NCBI GenBank assembly: GCA_039881145.1
Contig: JAYKKI010000060.1
Location: forward strand, 6,200,501-6,264,500
Direction: 5' to 3'
DNA: 64,000 nucleotides
DNA from: Druceiella hillmani
Taxonomy: Eukaryota > Arthropoda > Insecta > Lepidoptera > Hepialidae
Position 1 is the stretch's first letter. Each line of letters starts with the position of its first letter. Under the pieces are notes generated by a model that saw only the letters and a list, made by a program, of their open reading frames with translations, was not told the origin of the DNA and made no database searches. Below are positions 12,294-24,993 of the stretch, piece after piece. The translations under genes and the position numbers were made by a program.

Positions 12294-14628
12294 ATAAGTT
12301 TAATAACTCAAGAAGCAGAAAATTTATGTTCGTTCTTCAAGTGCACACATGAAGACTAAAGAGATATTAATTAGGATATTGAATCAAGATTCAATATCCT
12401 GGTGTAAAATTATCAATATTATAATAAAATGTTTAAAATGCAACTAGCAATTTCAAAAATTGTCTAAATTCTTTATATGGCACCAAGTGCCCTAATTAGA
12501 TAAGCAGATTACAAAATAGTAAGTTTAATAACTCAAGAAGCAGAAAATTTATGTTGGTTCTTCAAGTGCACACATGAAGATTAAAGAAATATTAATTAGG
12601 GTATTGAATCAAGATTCAATATCCTGGTGTAAAATTATCAATATTATAATAAAACGTTTAAATTTGTTAGTGGTATTAATGCAACTAGCAATTTCAAAAA
12701 TTATCTAAATTCTCTATATGGCACCGAGTGCCCTAATTAGATAAGCAGATTACAAAATAGTAAGTTTAATAACTCAAGAAGCAGAAAATTTATGTTCGTT
12801 CTTCAAGAGCACACATGAAAATTAAGGAGATATTAATTAGGATATTGAATCAAGATTCAATATCCTAGTGTAAAATTATCAATATTATAATCAAATCTTT
12901 AAATTTGTTAGTGGTATTAATGCAACTAGCAATTTCAAAAATTGTCTAAACTCTCTATATGTCATCAAGTGCCCTAATTAGATAAGTAGATTACAAAATA
13001 GTAAGTTTAATAACTAAAGAAGCAGAAAATTCATGTTGGTTCTTCAAGTGCACACATGAAGATTAAAGAGATATTAATTAGGGTATTGAACCAAGATTCA
13101 ATATCCTGGTGTAAAATTATCAATATTATAATAAAATGTTTAAAATGCAACTAGCAATTTCAAAAATTGTCTAAATTCTTTATATGGCACCGAGTGCCCT
13201 AATTAGATAAGTAGATTACAAAATAGTAAGTTTAATAACTAAAGAAGCAGAAAATTCATGTTGGTTCTTCAAGTGCACACATGAAGATTAAAGAGATATT
13301 AATTAGGGTATTGAACCAAGATTCAATATCCTGGTGTAAAATTATCAATATTATAATAAAATGTTTAAAATGCAACTAGCAATTTCAAAAATTGTCTAAA
13401 TTCTTTATATGGCACCGAGTGCACTAATTAGATAAGTAGATTACAAAATAGTAAGTTTAATAACTAAAGAAGCAGAAAATTCATGTTGGTTCTTCAAGTG
13501 CACACATGAAGACTAAAGAGATATTAATTAGGATATTGAATCAAGATTCAATATCCTGGTGTAAAATTATCAATATTATAATAAAATGTTTAAAATGCAA
13601 CTAGCAATTTCAAAAATTGTCTAAATTCTTTATATGGCACCAAGTGCCCTAATTAGATAAGCAGATTACAAAATAGTAAGTTTAATAACTCAAGAAGCAG
13701 AAAATTTATGTTGGTTCTTCAAGTGCACACATGAAGATTAAAGAAATATTAATTAGGGTATTGAATCAAGATTCAATATCCTGGTGTAAAATTATCAATA
13801 TTATAATAAAACGTTTAAATTTGTTAGTGGTATTAATGCAACTAGCAATTTCAAAAATTATCTAAATTCTCTATATGGCACCGAGTGCCCTAATTAGATA
13901 AGCAGATTACAAAATAGTAAGTTTAATAACTCAAGAAGCAGAAAATTTATGTTCGTTCTTCAAGTGCACACATGACGATTAAAGAAATATTCTTTAGGAT
14001 ATTGAATCAAGATTCAATTATCTAGTGTAAAATTATCAATATTATAATAAAATGTTTAAATTTTAAGTGGTATTAATGCAACTAGCAATTTAAAAAATTG
14101 TCTAATTTATCTATACGGCACCGAGTGCCCTAATTAGATAAGCATATTACAAAATATTAAGTTTAATAACTCAAGAAGCAGAAAATTTATATTGGTTCTT
14201 CAAGTGCACACATGAAGATTAAAGAAATATTCTTTAGGATAGTGAATCAAGATTCAATATCCTAATGTAAAATTATCAATATTATAATAAAATGTTTAAA
14301 TTTGTAAGTGGTATTAATGCAACTAGCAATTTCAAAAATTATCTAAATTCTCTATATAGCACCAAGTGCCCTAATTAGATAAGCATATTACAAAATAGTA
14401 ATTTTAATAACTCAAGAAGCAGAAAATTCATGTTGGTTCTTCAAGTGTACATATGAAGATTAAAGAGATATTAATTAGGATATTGAATCAAGATTCAATA
14501 TCCTAGTGTAAAATTATCAATATTATAATAAAATGTTTAAATTTGTAAGTGGTATTAATGCAACTAGCAATTTCAAAAATTTTCTATATGGCATCAAGTG
14601 CCCTAATTAGATAAGCAGATTACAAAAT
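12294..14628. repeat. Higher-order block 1 of the satellite (10 units)
   Basis: The block begins at the distinctive aataagtttaataactcaag followed by ttcgttcttcaag and gaagactaaagag. Unit variants follow in an order that recurs later: short gactaaagag unit, long gggtattg unit, aaattaagg unit, two gggtattgaacc units, a second gactaaagag and gggtattg pair, the gacgattaaagaaatattct unit, the ggatagtg unit and the tgtacatatg unit. Length 2335 bp. Confidence 0.8.
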
Positions 14629-17219
14629 AATAAGTTTAATAACTCAAGAAGCAGAAAATTTATGTTCGTTCTTCAAGTGCACACATGAAGACTAAAGAGA
14701 TATTAATTAGGATATTGAATCAAGATTCAATATCCTGGTGTAAAATTATCAATATTATAATAAAATGTTTAAAATGCAACTAGCAATTTCAAAAATTGTC
14801 TAAATTCTTTATATGGCACCAAGTGCCCTAATTAGATAAGCAGATTACAAAATAGTAAGTTTAATAACTCAAGAAGCAGAAAATTTATGTTGGTTCTTCA
14901 AGTGCACACATGAAGATTAAAGAAATATTAATTAGGGTATTGAATCAAGATTCAATATCCTGGTGTAAAATTATCAATATTATAATAAAACGTTTAAATT
15001 TGTTAGTGGTATTAATGCAACTAGCAATTTCAAAAATTATCTAAATTCTCTATATGGCACCGAGTGCCCTAATTAGATAAGCAGATTACAAAATAGTAAG
15101 TTTAATAACTCAAGAAGCAGAAAATTTATGTTCGTTCTTCAAGAGCACACATGAAAATTAAGGAGATATTAATTAGGATATTGAATCAAGATTCAATATC
15201 CTAGTGTAAAATTATCAATATTATAATCAAATCTTTAAATTTGTTAGTGGTATTAATGCAACTAGCAATTTCAAAAATTGTCTAAACTCTCTATATGTCA
15301 TCAAGTGCCCTAATTAGATAAGTAGATTACAAAATAGTAAGTTTAATAACTAAAGAAGCAGAAAATTCATGTTGGTTCTTCAAGTGCACACATGAAGATT
15401 AAAGAGATATTAATTAGGGTATTGAACCAAGATTCAATATCCTGGTGTAAAATTATCAATATTATAATAAAATGTTTAAAATGCAACTAGCAATTTCAAA
15501 AATTGTCTAAATTCTTTATATGGCACCGAGTGCCCTAATTAGATAAGTAGATTACAAAATAGTAAGTTTAATAACTAAAGAAGCAGAAAATTCATGTTGG
15601 TTCTTCAAGTGCACACATGAAGATTAAAGAGATATTAATTAGGGTATTGAACCAAGATTCAATATCCTGGTGTAAAATTATCAATATTATAATAAAATGT
15701 TTAAAATGCAACTAGAAATTTCAAAAATTGTCTAAATTCTTTATATGGCACCGAGTGCCCTAATTAGATAAGCAGATTACAAAATAGTAAGTTTAATAAC
15801 TCAAGAAGCAGAAAATTTATGTTCGTTCTTCAAGTGCACACATGACGATTAAAGAAATATTCTTTAGGATATTGAATCAAGATTCAATTATCTAGTGTAA
15901 AATTATCAATATTATAATAAAATGTTTAAATTTTAAGTGGTATTAATGCAACTAGCAATTTAAAAAATTGTCTAATTTCTCTATACGGCACCGAGTGCCC
16001 TAATTAGATAAGCATATTACAAAATATTAAGTTTAATAACTCAAGAAGCAGAAAATTTATATTGGTTCTTCAAGTGCACACATGAAGATTAAAGAAATAT
16101 TCTTTAGGATAGTGAATCAAGATTCAATATCCTAATGTAAAATTATCAATATTATAATAAAATGTTTAAATTTGTAAGTGGTATTAATGCAACTAGCAAT
16201 TTCAAAAATTATCTAAATTCTCTATATAGCACCAAGTGTCCTAATTAGATAAGCAGGTTACAAAATAGTAATTTTAATAACTCAAGAAGCAGAAAATTTA
16301 TGTTGCTTCTTCAAGTGTACATATGAAGATTAAAAAGATATTCTTTAGGATGTTGAATCAGGATTCAATATCCTGGTGTAAAATTATCAATATTATAATA
16401 AAATGTTTAAATTTTAAGTGGTATTAATGCAACTAGCAATTTCAAAAATTGTCTAATTTCTCTATACGGCACCGAGTGCCCTAATTAGATAAGCAGATTA
16501 CAAAATAGTAATTTTAATAACTCAAGAAGCAGAAAATTTATGTTGCTTCTTCAAGTGTACATATGAAGATGAAAAAGATATTCTTTAGGATGTTGAATCA
16601 GGATTCAATATCCTGGTGTAAAATTATCAATATTATAATAAAATGTTTAAATTTTAAGTGGTATTAATGCAACTAGCAATTTCAAAAATTGTCTAATTTC
16701 TCTATACGGCACCGAGTGCCCTAATTAGATAAGCACATTACAAAATAGTAATTTTAATAACTCAAGAAACAGAAAATTCATGTTGCTTCTTCAAGTGTAC
16801 ATATGAAGATTAAAAAGATATTAATTAGGATATTGAATCAAGATTCAATATCCTAATGTAAAATTATCAATATTATAATAAAATGTTTAAATTTGTAAGT
16901 GGTATTAATGCAACTAGCAATTTCAAAAATTATCTAAATTCTCTATATAGCACCAAGTGCCCTAATTAGATAAGCATATTACAAAATAGTAATTTTAATA
17001 ACTCAAGAAGCAGAAAATTCATGTTGGTTCTTCAAGTGTACATATGAAGATTAAAGAGATATTAATTAGGATATTGAATCAAGATTCAATATCCTAGTGT
17101 AAAATTATCAATATTATAATAAAATGTTTAAATTTGTAAGTGGTATTAATGCAACTAGCAATTTCAAAAATTTTCTATATGGCATCAAGTGCCCTAATTA
17201 GATAAGCAGATTACAAAAT
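14629..17219. repeat. Higher-order block 2 of the satellite (11 units)
   Basis: The block restarts with the same aataagtttaataactcaag boundary unit. The first five variants match block 1. The second gactaaagag/gggtattg pair is missing, and units with ggatgttgaatcaggattca and gttgcttcttcaagtgtac are added before the tgtacatatg unit. Length 2591 bp. Confidence 0.8.
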
Positions 17220-20200
17220 AATAAGTTTAATAACTCAAGAAGCAGAAAATTTATGTTCGTTCTTCAAGTGCACACATGAAGACTAAAGAGATATTAATTA
17301 GGATATTGAATCAAGATTCAATATCCTGGTGTAAAATTATCAATATTATAATAAAATGTTTAAAATGCAACTAGCAATTTCAAAAATTGTCTAAATTCTT
17401 TATATGGCACCAAGTGCCCTAATTAGATAAGCAGATTACAAAATAGTAAGTTTAATAACTCAAGAAGCAGAAAATTTATGTTGGTTCTTCAAGTGCACAC
17501 ATGAAGATTAAAGAAATATTAATTAGGGTATTGAATCAAGATTCAATATCCTGGTGTAAAATTATCAATATTATAATAAAACGTTTAAATTTGTTAGTGG
17601 TATTAATGCAACTAGCAATTTCAAAAATTATCTAAATTCTCTATATGGCACCGAGTGCCCTAATTAGATAAGCAGATTACAAAATAGTAAGTTTAATAAC
17701 TCAAGAAGCAGAAAATTTATGTTCGTTCTTCAAGAGCACACATGAAAATTAAGGAGATATTAATTAGGATATTGAATCAAGATTCAATATCCTAGTGTAA
17801 AATTATCAATATTATAATCAAATCTTTAAATTTGTTAGTGGTATTAATGCAACTAGCAATTTCAAAAATTGTCTAAACTCTCTATATGTCATCAAGTGCC
17901 CTAATTAGATAAGTAGATTACAAAATAGTAAGTTTAATAACTAAAGAAGCAGAAAATTCATGTTGGTTCTTCAAGTGCACACATGAAGATTAAAGAGATA
18001 TTAATTAGGGTATTGAACCAAGATTCAATATCCTGGTGTAAAATTATCAATATTATAATAAAATGTTTAAAATGCAACTAGCAATTTCAAAAATTGTCTA
18101 AATTCTTTATATGGCACCGAGTGCCCTAATTAGATAAGTAGATTACAAAATAGTAAGTTTAATAACTAAAGAAGCAGAAAATTCATGTTGGTTCTTCAAG
18201 TGCACACATGAAGATTAAAGAGATATTAATTAGGGTATTGAACCAAGATTCAATATCCTGGTGTAAAATTATCAATATTATAATAAAATGTTTAAAATGC
18301 AACTAGCAATTTCAAAAATTGTCTAAATTCTTTATATGGCACCGAGTGCCCTAATTAGATAAGTAGATTACAAAATAGTAAGTTTAATAACTAAAGAAGC
18401 AGAAAATTCATGTTGGTTCTTCAAGTGCACACATGAAGACTAAAGAGATATTAATTAGGATATTGAATCAAGATTCTATATCCTGGTGTAAAATTATCAA
18501 TATTATAATAAAATGTTTAAAATGCAACTAGCAATTTCAAAAATTGTCTAAATTCTTTATATGGCACCAAGTGCCCTAATTAGATAAGCAGATTACAAAA
18601 TAGTAAGTTTAATAACTCAAGAAGCAGAAAATTTATGTTGGTTCTTCAAGTGCACACATGAAGATTAAAGAAATATTAATTAGGGTATTGAATCAAGATT
18701 CAATATCCTGGTGTAAAATTATCAATATTATAATAAAACGTTTAAATTTGTTAGTGGTATTAATGCAACTAGCAATTTCAAAAATTATCTAAATTCTCTA
18801 TATGGCACCGAGTGCCCTAATTAGATAAGCAGATTACAAAATAGTAAGTTTAATAACTCAAGAAGCAGAAAATTTATGTTCGTTCTTCAAGTGCACACAT
18901 GATGATTAAAGAAATATTCTTTAGGATATTGAATCAAGATTCAATTATCTAGTGTAAAATTATCAATATTATAATAAAATGTTTAAATTTTAAGTGGTAT
19001 TAATGCAACTAGCAATTTAAAAAATTGTCTAATTTCTCTATACGGCACCGAGTGCCCTAATTAGATAAGCATATTACAAAATATTAAGTTTAATAACTCA
19101 AGAAGCAGAAAATTTATATTGGTTCTTCAAGTGCACACATGAAGATTAAAGAAATATTCTTTAGGATAGTGAATCAAGATTCAATATCCTAATGTAAAAT
19201 TATCAATATTATAATAAAATGTTTAAATTTGTAAGTGGTATTAATGCAACTAGCAATTTCAAAAATTATCTAAATTCTCTATATAGCACCAAGTGTCCTA
19301 ATTAGATAAGCAGGTTACAAAATAGTAATTTTAATAACTCAAGAAGCAGAAAATTTATGTTGCTTCTTCAAGTGTACATATGAAGATTAAAAAGATATTC
19401 TTTAGGATGTTGAATCAGGATTCAATATCCTGGTGTAAAATTATCAATATTATAATAAAATGTTTAAATTTTAAGTGGTATTAATGCAACTAGCAATTTC
19501 AAAAATTGTCTAATTTCTCTATACGGCACCGAGTGCCCTAATTAGATAAGCACATTACAAATTAGTAATTTTAATAACTCAAGAAACAGAAAATTCATGT
19601 TGCTTCTTCAAGTGTACATATGAAGATTAAAAAGATATTAATTAGGATATTGAATCAAGATTCAATATCCTAATGTAAAATTATCAATATTATAATAAAA
19701 TGTTTAAATTTTAAGTGGTATTAATGCAACTAGCAATTTCAAAAATTGGCTAATTTCTCTATACGGCACCGAGTGCCCTAATTAGATAAGCAGATTACAA
19801 AATAGTAATTTTAATAACTCAAGAAGCAGAAAATTTATGTTGCTTCTTCAAGTGTACATATGAAGATGAAAAAGATATTCTTTAGGATGTTGAATCAGGA
19901 TTCAATATCCTGGTGTAAAATTATCAATATTATAATAAAATGTTTAAATTTTAAGTGGTATTAATGCAACTAGCAATTTCAAAAATTGTCTAATTTCTCT
20001 ATACGGCACCGAGTGCCCTAATTAGATAAGCACATTACAAAATAGTAATTTTAATAACTCAAGAAACAGAAAATTCATGTTGCTTCTTCAAGTGTACATA
20101 TGAAGATTAAAAAGATATTAATTAGGATATTGAATCAAGATTCAATATCCTAATGTAAAATTATCAATATTATAATAAAATGTTTAAATTTGTAAGTGGT

Positions 20201-20517
20201 ATTAATGCAACTAGCAATTTCAAAAATTATCTAAATTCTCTATATAGCACCAAGTGCCCTAATTAGATAAGCATATTACAAAATAGTAATTTTAATAACT
20301 CAAGAAGCAGAAAATTCATGTTGGTTCTTCAAGTGTACATATGAAGATTAAAGAGATATTAATTAGGATATTGAATCAAGATTCAATATCCTAGTGTAAA
20401 ATTATCAATATTATAATAAAATGTTTAAATTTGTAAGTGGTATTAATGCAACTAGCAATTTCAAAAATTTTCTATATGGCATCAAGTGCCCTAATTAGAT
20501 AAGCAGATTACAAAATA
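17220..20517. repeat. Higher-order block 3 of the satellite (14 units)
   Basis: This block contains both the extra pair found in block 1 and the ggatgttg/gttgcttc units found in block 2, so it is the longest at 3298 bp. Its first 1.1 kb looks almost identical to 14629-15720; one visible difference is actagaaat near 15712 against actagcaat near 18303. Confidence 0.8.
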
Positions 20518-20551
20518 ATAAGTTTAATAACTCAAGAAGCAGAAAATTTGT

Positions 20552-22361
20552 TAAATTTCCTGACAATGCTTGGGAATATACCATTACAGAGAAAAGACTA
20601 CAAGTCATATCTGTCATAACTTAATTATTTTGATCATATTTGTCATGATCAAAATAATTAGAAATTGAACCGTGATATAAAATCATCTCTTAACTAAATA
20701 TAAAAAGTTATTTCCCTGAATAAATTAGTAATTGAAATATAGTTGCCTTTTATTTCACAAGTATTAAGACAGTATTTAGGATACTCAGATTTATTATCCA
20801 GTACTCCCGGGAATTCCATGATTTCAACTTTATTAAGATCTTATATGGTGATCTCATTTATACCAAATTGGATACAAATTAATTTATTTGATCCCTCATA
20901 TGAAGTAACTTATGCTTTTATATTGGAGAAAATAAAGAAAATATAGCATGTAATAAAAAGCAGTCGGTATTCACATGTAGCCAACGTATTTCATTTTTTA
21001 GCTTTTCATTTTGGACATAGTTGTTCTCTGTAATCAAGAATAGTATTGCATCAAGCCCCAAATTTATTGCAAAATTTTAGTTGGATACATTCACAAGCTA
21101 TCGGCATTAGGATTAGTAACGTTTTTTATACAAAACTATTATGCGTCAATACAAAGCTTTAAATTGTGCGTCAATAAAAATCATTTTATATTCCGCATAC
21201 ATATGACAATATTTGTTCGCGTTTGCCAATTGTCTGCATGCTTAATTTATTTACTACCACTATTGGAGGCATTGTGCCATCTCGTCCTCTTCTCCTCTGC
21301 AATATACCTTTAAAGTCAAGATTGTAGAATATTTGAGTAGATCAGAGTATTCCCATTATTTTTACCATGTTTAACTTATGTTTGCAGTCATTGTATATTA
21401 AATCATTATTTTATGTAATCTTTATTAGTTTTGTTTCACAATAACTTGCTCAATGCATTCTACACGAGCTGAAGACTTGTTTTGTAATTGCTTAACTAAA
21501 TGCCACAAACCAGCAACAGGCAACAGTGAGTGCTACACACTGTAATGGCCAACCCACCTGCCCAGTGTGACTTTTATTATATTAAAGAGTTTAATTTTGA
21601 AAATTTTAATTGAATAGTACGAATGACCAGTTCTAAGAACTTTCAATGGTACCCTCATAAATATCTTCTGAGAGTATTAGATCTTGTAGCAGAACCAATG
21701 AAAGTAGTGGAACCGCTGAAAGAAGTGTTTACAATCTGTAGGAAAATACTTTGAAAGGGCTAAATGTTAAAAAATTCTAAATAAATAAATATATTTTTCC
21801 TAAATGAAAATCCAATATTTTTTGAACGCACTTTATATATTTGTAATTCAGATATTTGTATATTCAAGTGTGTCCCACAAAACTAAATGCAATGTGTGAG
21901 TAAACTTTGATTTCATTACTTTGGTATTTGGGTTAAAAATCTGGTAATATCTGGTATTTGTGTTATCGAGAAAATGGGAATACCTATATCATACATATCT
22001 AGGTCAAAAGAAACATGTGTAACATTATGTAATTGTGTGTATAAACAGTCATATAAAGAACCAAATTTAGTATCATTTGGAAAAACAAAAGCAATATTAA
22101 GCACAGTGGAAATGAGCACTCTAATGAATATGTGTGTAAAGACAGAGATAATTTAATTAAATTGATTATACAACGAATTCTACTTTTTCATATTTTTATC
22201 ATAATTACATTAGCTATGATTGCAATTCGAACAATACATCAATAATAACTTCAAATAAGAAGTAAGTATGGATTTTAACAAAATCTATCATATTAAATCA
22301 AAGTTATTAATGTGAGCAACCTATGGCCTAGTATATTAACAAGTATATATACCTAATATTT
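20552..22361. other. Unique AT-rich stretch between satellite and hAT
   Basis: Apart from the small inverted repeat at 20622-20660, nothing is recognised. Frames at 20743-20946 and 21974-22156 show no domain or motif I know. Confidence 0.45.
20622..20660. repeat. 16-bp perfect inverted repeat
   Basis: taattattttgatcat at 20622-20637 and atgatcaaaataatta at 20645-20660 pair perfectly across a 7-bp loop, about 70 bp beyond the satellite edge. Confidence 0.85.
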
Positions 22362-22369
22362 CTATCTAC
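22362..22369. repeat. Left 8-bp target-site duplication
   Basis: ctatctac immediately precedes the left terminal repeat. The identical octamer follows the right terminal repeat at 26323-26330. Eight bases is the hAT hallmark. Confidence 0.9.
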
Positions 22370-22385
22370 TAGAGCTGTGTCGATC
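22370..22385 (+). repeat. hAT left terminal inverted repeat
   Basis: TAGAGCTGTGTCGATC, matching the right end in 15 of 16 positions. Confidence 0.9.
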
Positions 22386-22565
22386 AATCATTTTAAACGA
22401 CCCGGGTCGATCGCGACCCACTGGCTCAACGATCGGATCGCGAAGATTCGATCGATCACTAGGTCAAAACACCCGCAGTCTCGTGGGTCGATCGCGATCG
22501 ATCGAACATCTCGTGGGTCGATCGCAATCGATCGATCACGCGACCCGTTGCGGCGGTATGGAGAC
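22386..22565. repeat. hAT left subterminal CG-rich repeats
   Basis: A cluster of gggtcgatcgcgatcgatcg-like words occurs at about 22403-22540, with several gatcgatc tetramer runs and gcgacccg. hAT transposases typically bind short subterminal repeats of this kind; that these are binding sites is inference. The cluster opens a CpG-rich patch in DNA otherwise near three quarters A+T. Confidence 0.75.
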
Positions 22566-23565
22566 AACTTATTTTGAATATTGAAGCTTTGTTTTGATTG
22601 GTCGGTCATTTTATATTTAATAACATATAAGCTATGCGGTATTTTGATACATTACCATTAGAATATAAAGGTCTGGCGACACCGATCGATATAGGCGGTG
22701 AATGATATTTACATATTCGTCAAGTGCGTTGCGATTATGAACTACTTAAAGGGCGCGCGGTATTTTTTTCACCTACGAAGTTCCCCGTATTTCAAAAAAA
22801 CCAAGCATAAGTGGACGTGAGCAAGAGTAGAATGTATTGAATTTCAATGACTTCGCCCCTTTTTTTATTGTTTCAAATGAGTCTATATCCTTGACAAAAT
22901 TAAAATTGTGTAAATATTAGTCTTATGGACATGCATTTTTTTATTGTTTTTAAAACGTGTTACAAGGGTGACAAAAAACTTAACTTTTAATAAGCGGTTA
23001 GGGTTTTGTTTATATTTTTCAATGTTCATATGTCGGTTATTTTAACGTGAGGACTATGGGTCCAGGAATTTATTAGTAGCAGAGTTTAACGAGCTTAGTG
23101 TCATTACCACATTGTTCAAAATTAGTATTTAAAATTTTAATATTAAACAATTTATTAAGTTTGAGTTTATTCGTGGAAAGACTTAATTATATATTTAAGC
23201 ATAGCACCAGTGAAATAGAAAAAATAAAATTTTGTACTTTAGCAAGATCAGTGCTGATGAAAGAATTTTCTCAAATGCAAGATGTATAATGAATGTACGT
23301 GAAACAGTATTAAAACGCTAGAAAATAGAAACAATTACATTTTTAAATTACAGGTACAAATGTTATTAAAGACTTAACAAATACATACATACTCGTAAAT
23401 AACAGCCGGCGAATTTGTCGCTGTGATTTTCAAGTCATTGTCTTAACACTATATCGCACACTTCTAGTCTAGTCAGATAACAGTTTAAAATCGTTTAATT
23501 TGCATAGGTTATCGGTGCAACGCGGTGGGCTATCATCATGTTATAATATGTATAATGAGTATACA
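22566..23565. other. hAT 3' noncoding interior
   Basis: About 1 kb between the transposase stop and the left subterminal repeats. A frame at 23098-23289 on the + strand has no recognised motif, and nothing else was identified. Confidence 0.5.
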
Positions 23566-24984
23566 TTATAGATTATGATTTAAAAATAAAATTTGTGAGA
23601 CTTTCTCGGATTTCAATAAGCTTCGTCTATCTCTAATTGTCATACCAGCTTTTGAAAAAATTTGTTCGCGTAGCACTGCACAAGTGATGCACAATCTGCG
23701 CTTCATTAATTTATATAAACGAGGGTAAATAAGACGACGCTCATTCCACCATTTTAATGGGTCTTCTGATCGTCTTATCAGTGGCTCGCTCACATATTTA
23801 CCTAGTTCAATAATACTAGCTGCCAATGGATTCCTCATAACCTCGCCTTCCACTTCTCGATCAAATACAGCCCATAAGCCGGAAGTTGGATGCTCTCTGA
23901 TTCTCATGACTGAAGGTTCACTCTGTAATATTTCGCCCGTTTCTAATATGGACAAATTTTGAAGTTTAACCTTAATTGATTTTAAACATTGCTCATATTT
24001 TTCATGATTTCCAAATGCACGCCGTTTAAACCGTGGATCCAAAAATGATGCGTCTGCCGCTAGCATATTTCCTTCTATGTCATGGAATCGTTCATTTAAT
24101 TGGTTCCATAGCGACTGTACTAAATTTATAAAATTTTCAGGACCATCTTCAGTCAAATATTTTACCACGCTCGTCTTTAACATCCTTACAAATATAATAA
24201 CTTTTGAAATTGAAACTGCCTCTTCAGAACTTATTTCCACGGTAACTTCATGAAATATTTCCAAGATTTCCACAGCTTTTTCAATCAGAATCCAATCGGC
24301 AGACGTTAAGGTATTTAATCTAGGTTGTTCTATAACCAAGGTACTGATCACTGCATCTTTTATTTTTAGGATACGTTCTAGCATGTCGTACGTGGAATTC
24401 CACCTAGTAACAACACACTGTTTGAGCTTTAAAGAAGGCAACCCCATTTGCGCTTGTATAGACTGAAGTTTGGTTAATGCAGGAGAGCTGTGTTTGAAGT
24501 ATTCTACTATTGCCTTCACTTGGTCTATCGACGATTTAATATTATTTAAGCTATTTTGTACTACCAGGTGGATGGTATGAGCGAAACAAGGAAAATGTCG
24601 CCAATTTGTCAATCGTACTCCAGCTACAACATTGGCTGCATTATCAGTTATTATCGCAGTTATTTTGTTTTGTATACCCCAGGTCGATACTTCATTTAAT
24701 AAAAAGTTAGATAAATTATATGCAGTGTGTCGTTGGTCAAATTTCGTACACCCTAAGAGCACAGAGGCAAGTTCGTCATTTCTATTTATATAATGTGCAG
24801 TGATCGCTAAAAAACTTTCATTATTAATTGATGTCCAACCGTCGGTAATTAGGCATATCGCTTCAGCATCAGAGATTGACACCGATACCTTTTCTTTAAC
24901 ACATTGGTAAAGTTTCGGTATCAAACTTGAAGAGATCGTTTTTCTTGTGGGTAAGGTGTACGTTGGCAATATCATTTCATACAT
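23566..24984 (-). pseudogene. hAT transposase, catalytic part (472 codons)
   Basis: An open frame with the RNase-H-like hAT core. The first acidic residue is in CLITDGWTSI (Asp48), the second in AIITDNAANV (Asp114), followed by CFAHTIHLVV. The glutamate is in LREQIFSKAG (Glu440), with the C-terminal dimerisation block LKWWNERR (upstream) and DRRSLLKSEKV. All three catalytic positions are present. The wording is of the ZBED-like BED-hAT group. The frame begins at an internal Met only because two stop codons (in the three codons at 24993-24985 and immediately before them) separate it from the BED-finger half in the same frame. The region near LCITCAVLREQ is a residue shorter than the usual family wording, suggesting a small deletion. 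Confidence 0.9.
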
Positions 24985-24993
24985 TTTTTAAAA

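Larger units (their letters stand above)
12095..20551. repeat. Satellite array, 36 units of about 225-241 bp
   Basis: Each unit runs from ttcttcaagtgcacacatga through a palindrome, then gtaaaattatcaatattata, gcaactagcaatttcaaaaa, the hairpin ggcaccgagtgcc, gccctaattagataag and taataactcaagaagcagaa. Counting the palindrome gives 36 units. Short units (about 225 bp) lack roughly 16 bp around ttgttagtggtattaat; long units keep it. Two hairpins recur: arms ggatattgaatc and gattcaatatcc separated by aa, and ggcac-cga-gtgcc. The left boundary (about 12095) starts in a divergent unit; the right boundary is sharp, within cagaaaatttg at about 20550. No coding frame crosses the array. Confidence 0.95.

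Noticed and set aside
12095..20551. Regularly spaced repeats suggesting a CRISPR array
   Set aside because: The whole 225-241-bp unit is conserved with no unique spacers, and the DNA is eukaryotic; it is a satellite.
22377..22609. Opposed open frames rich in RSIAIDR and similar
   Set aside because: They arise from the gatcgatcg subterminal repeats of the hAT element on both strands.
22983..23005. ggttagggttttg resembling a telomeric word
   Set aside because: It occurs once, inside the hAT element. Lepidopteran telomeres are TTAGG arrays and none is present.
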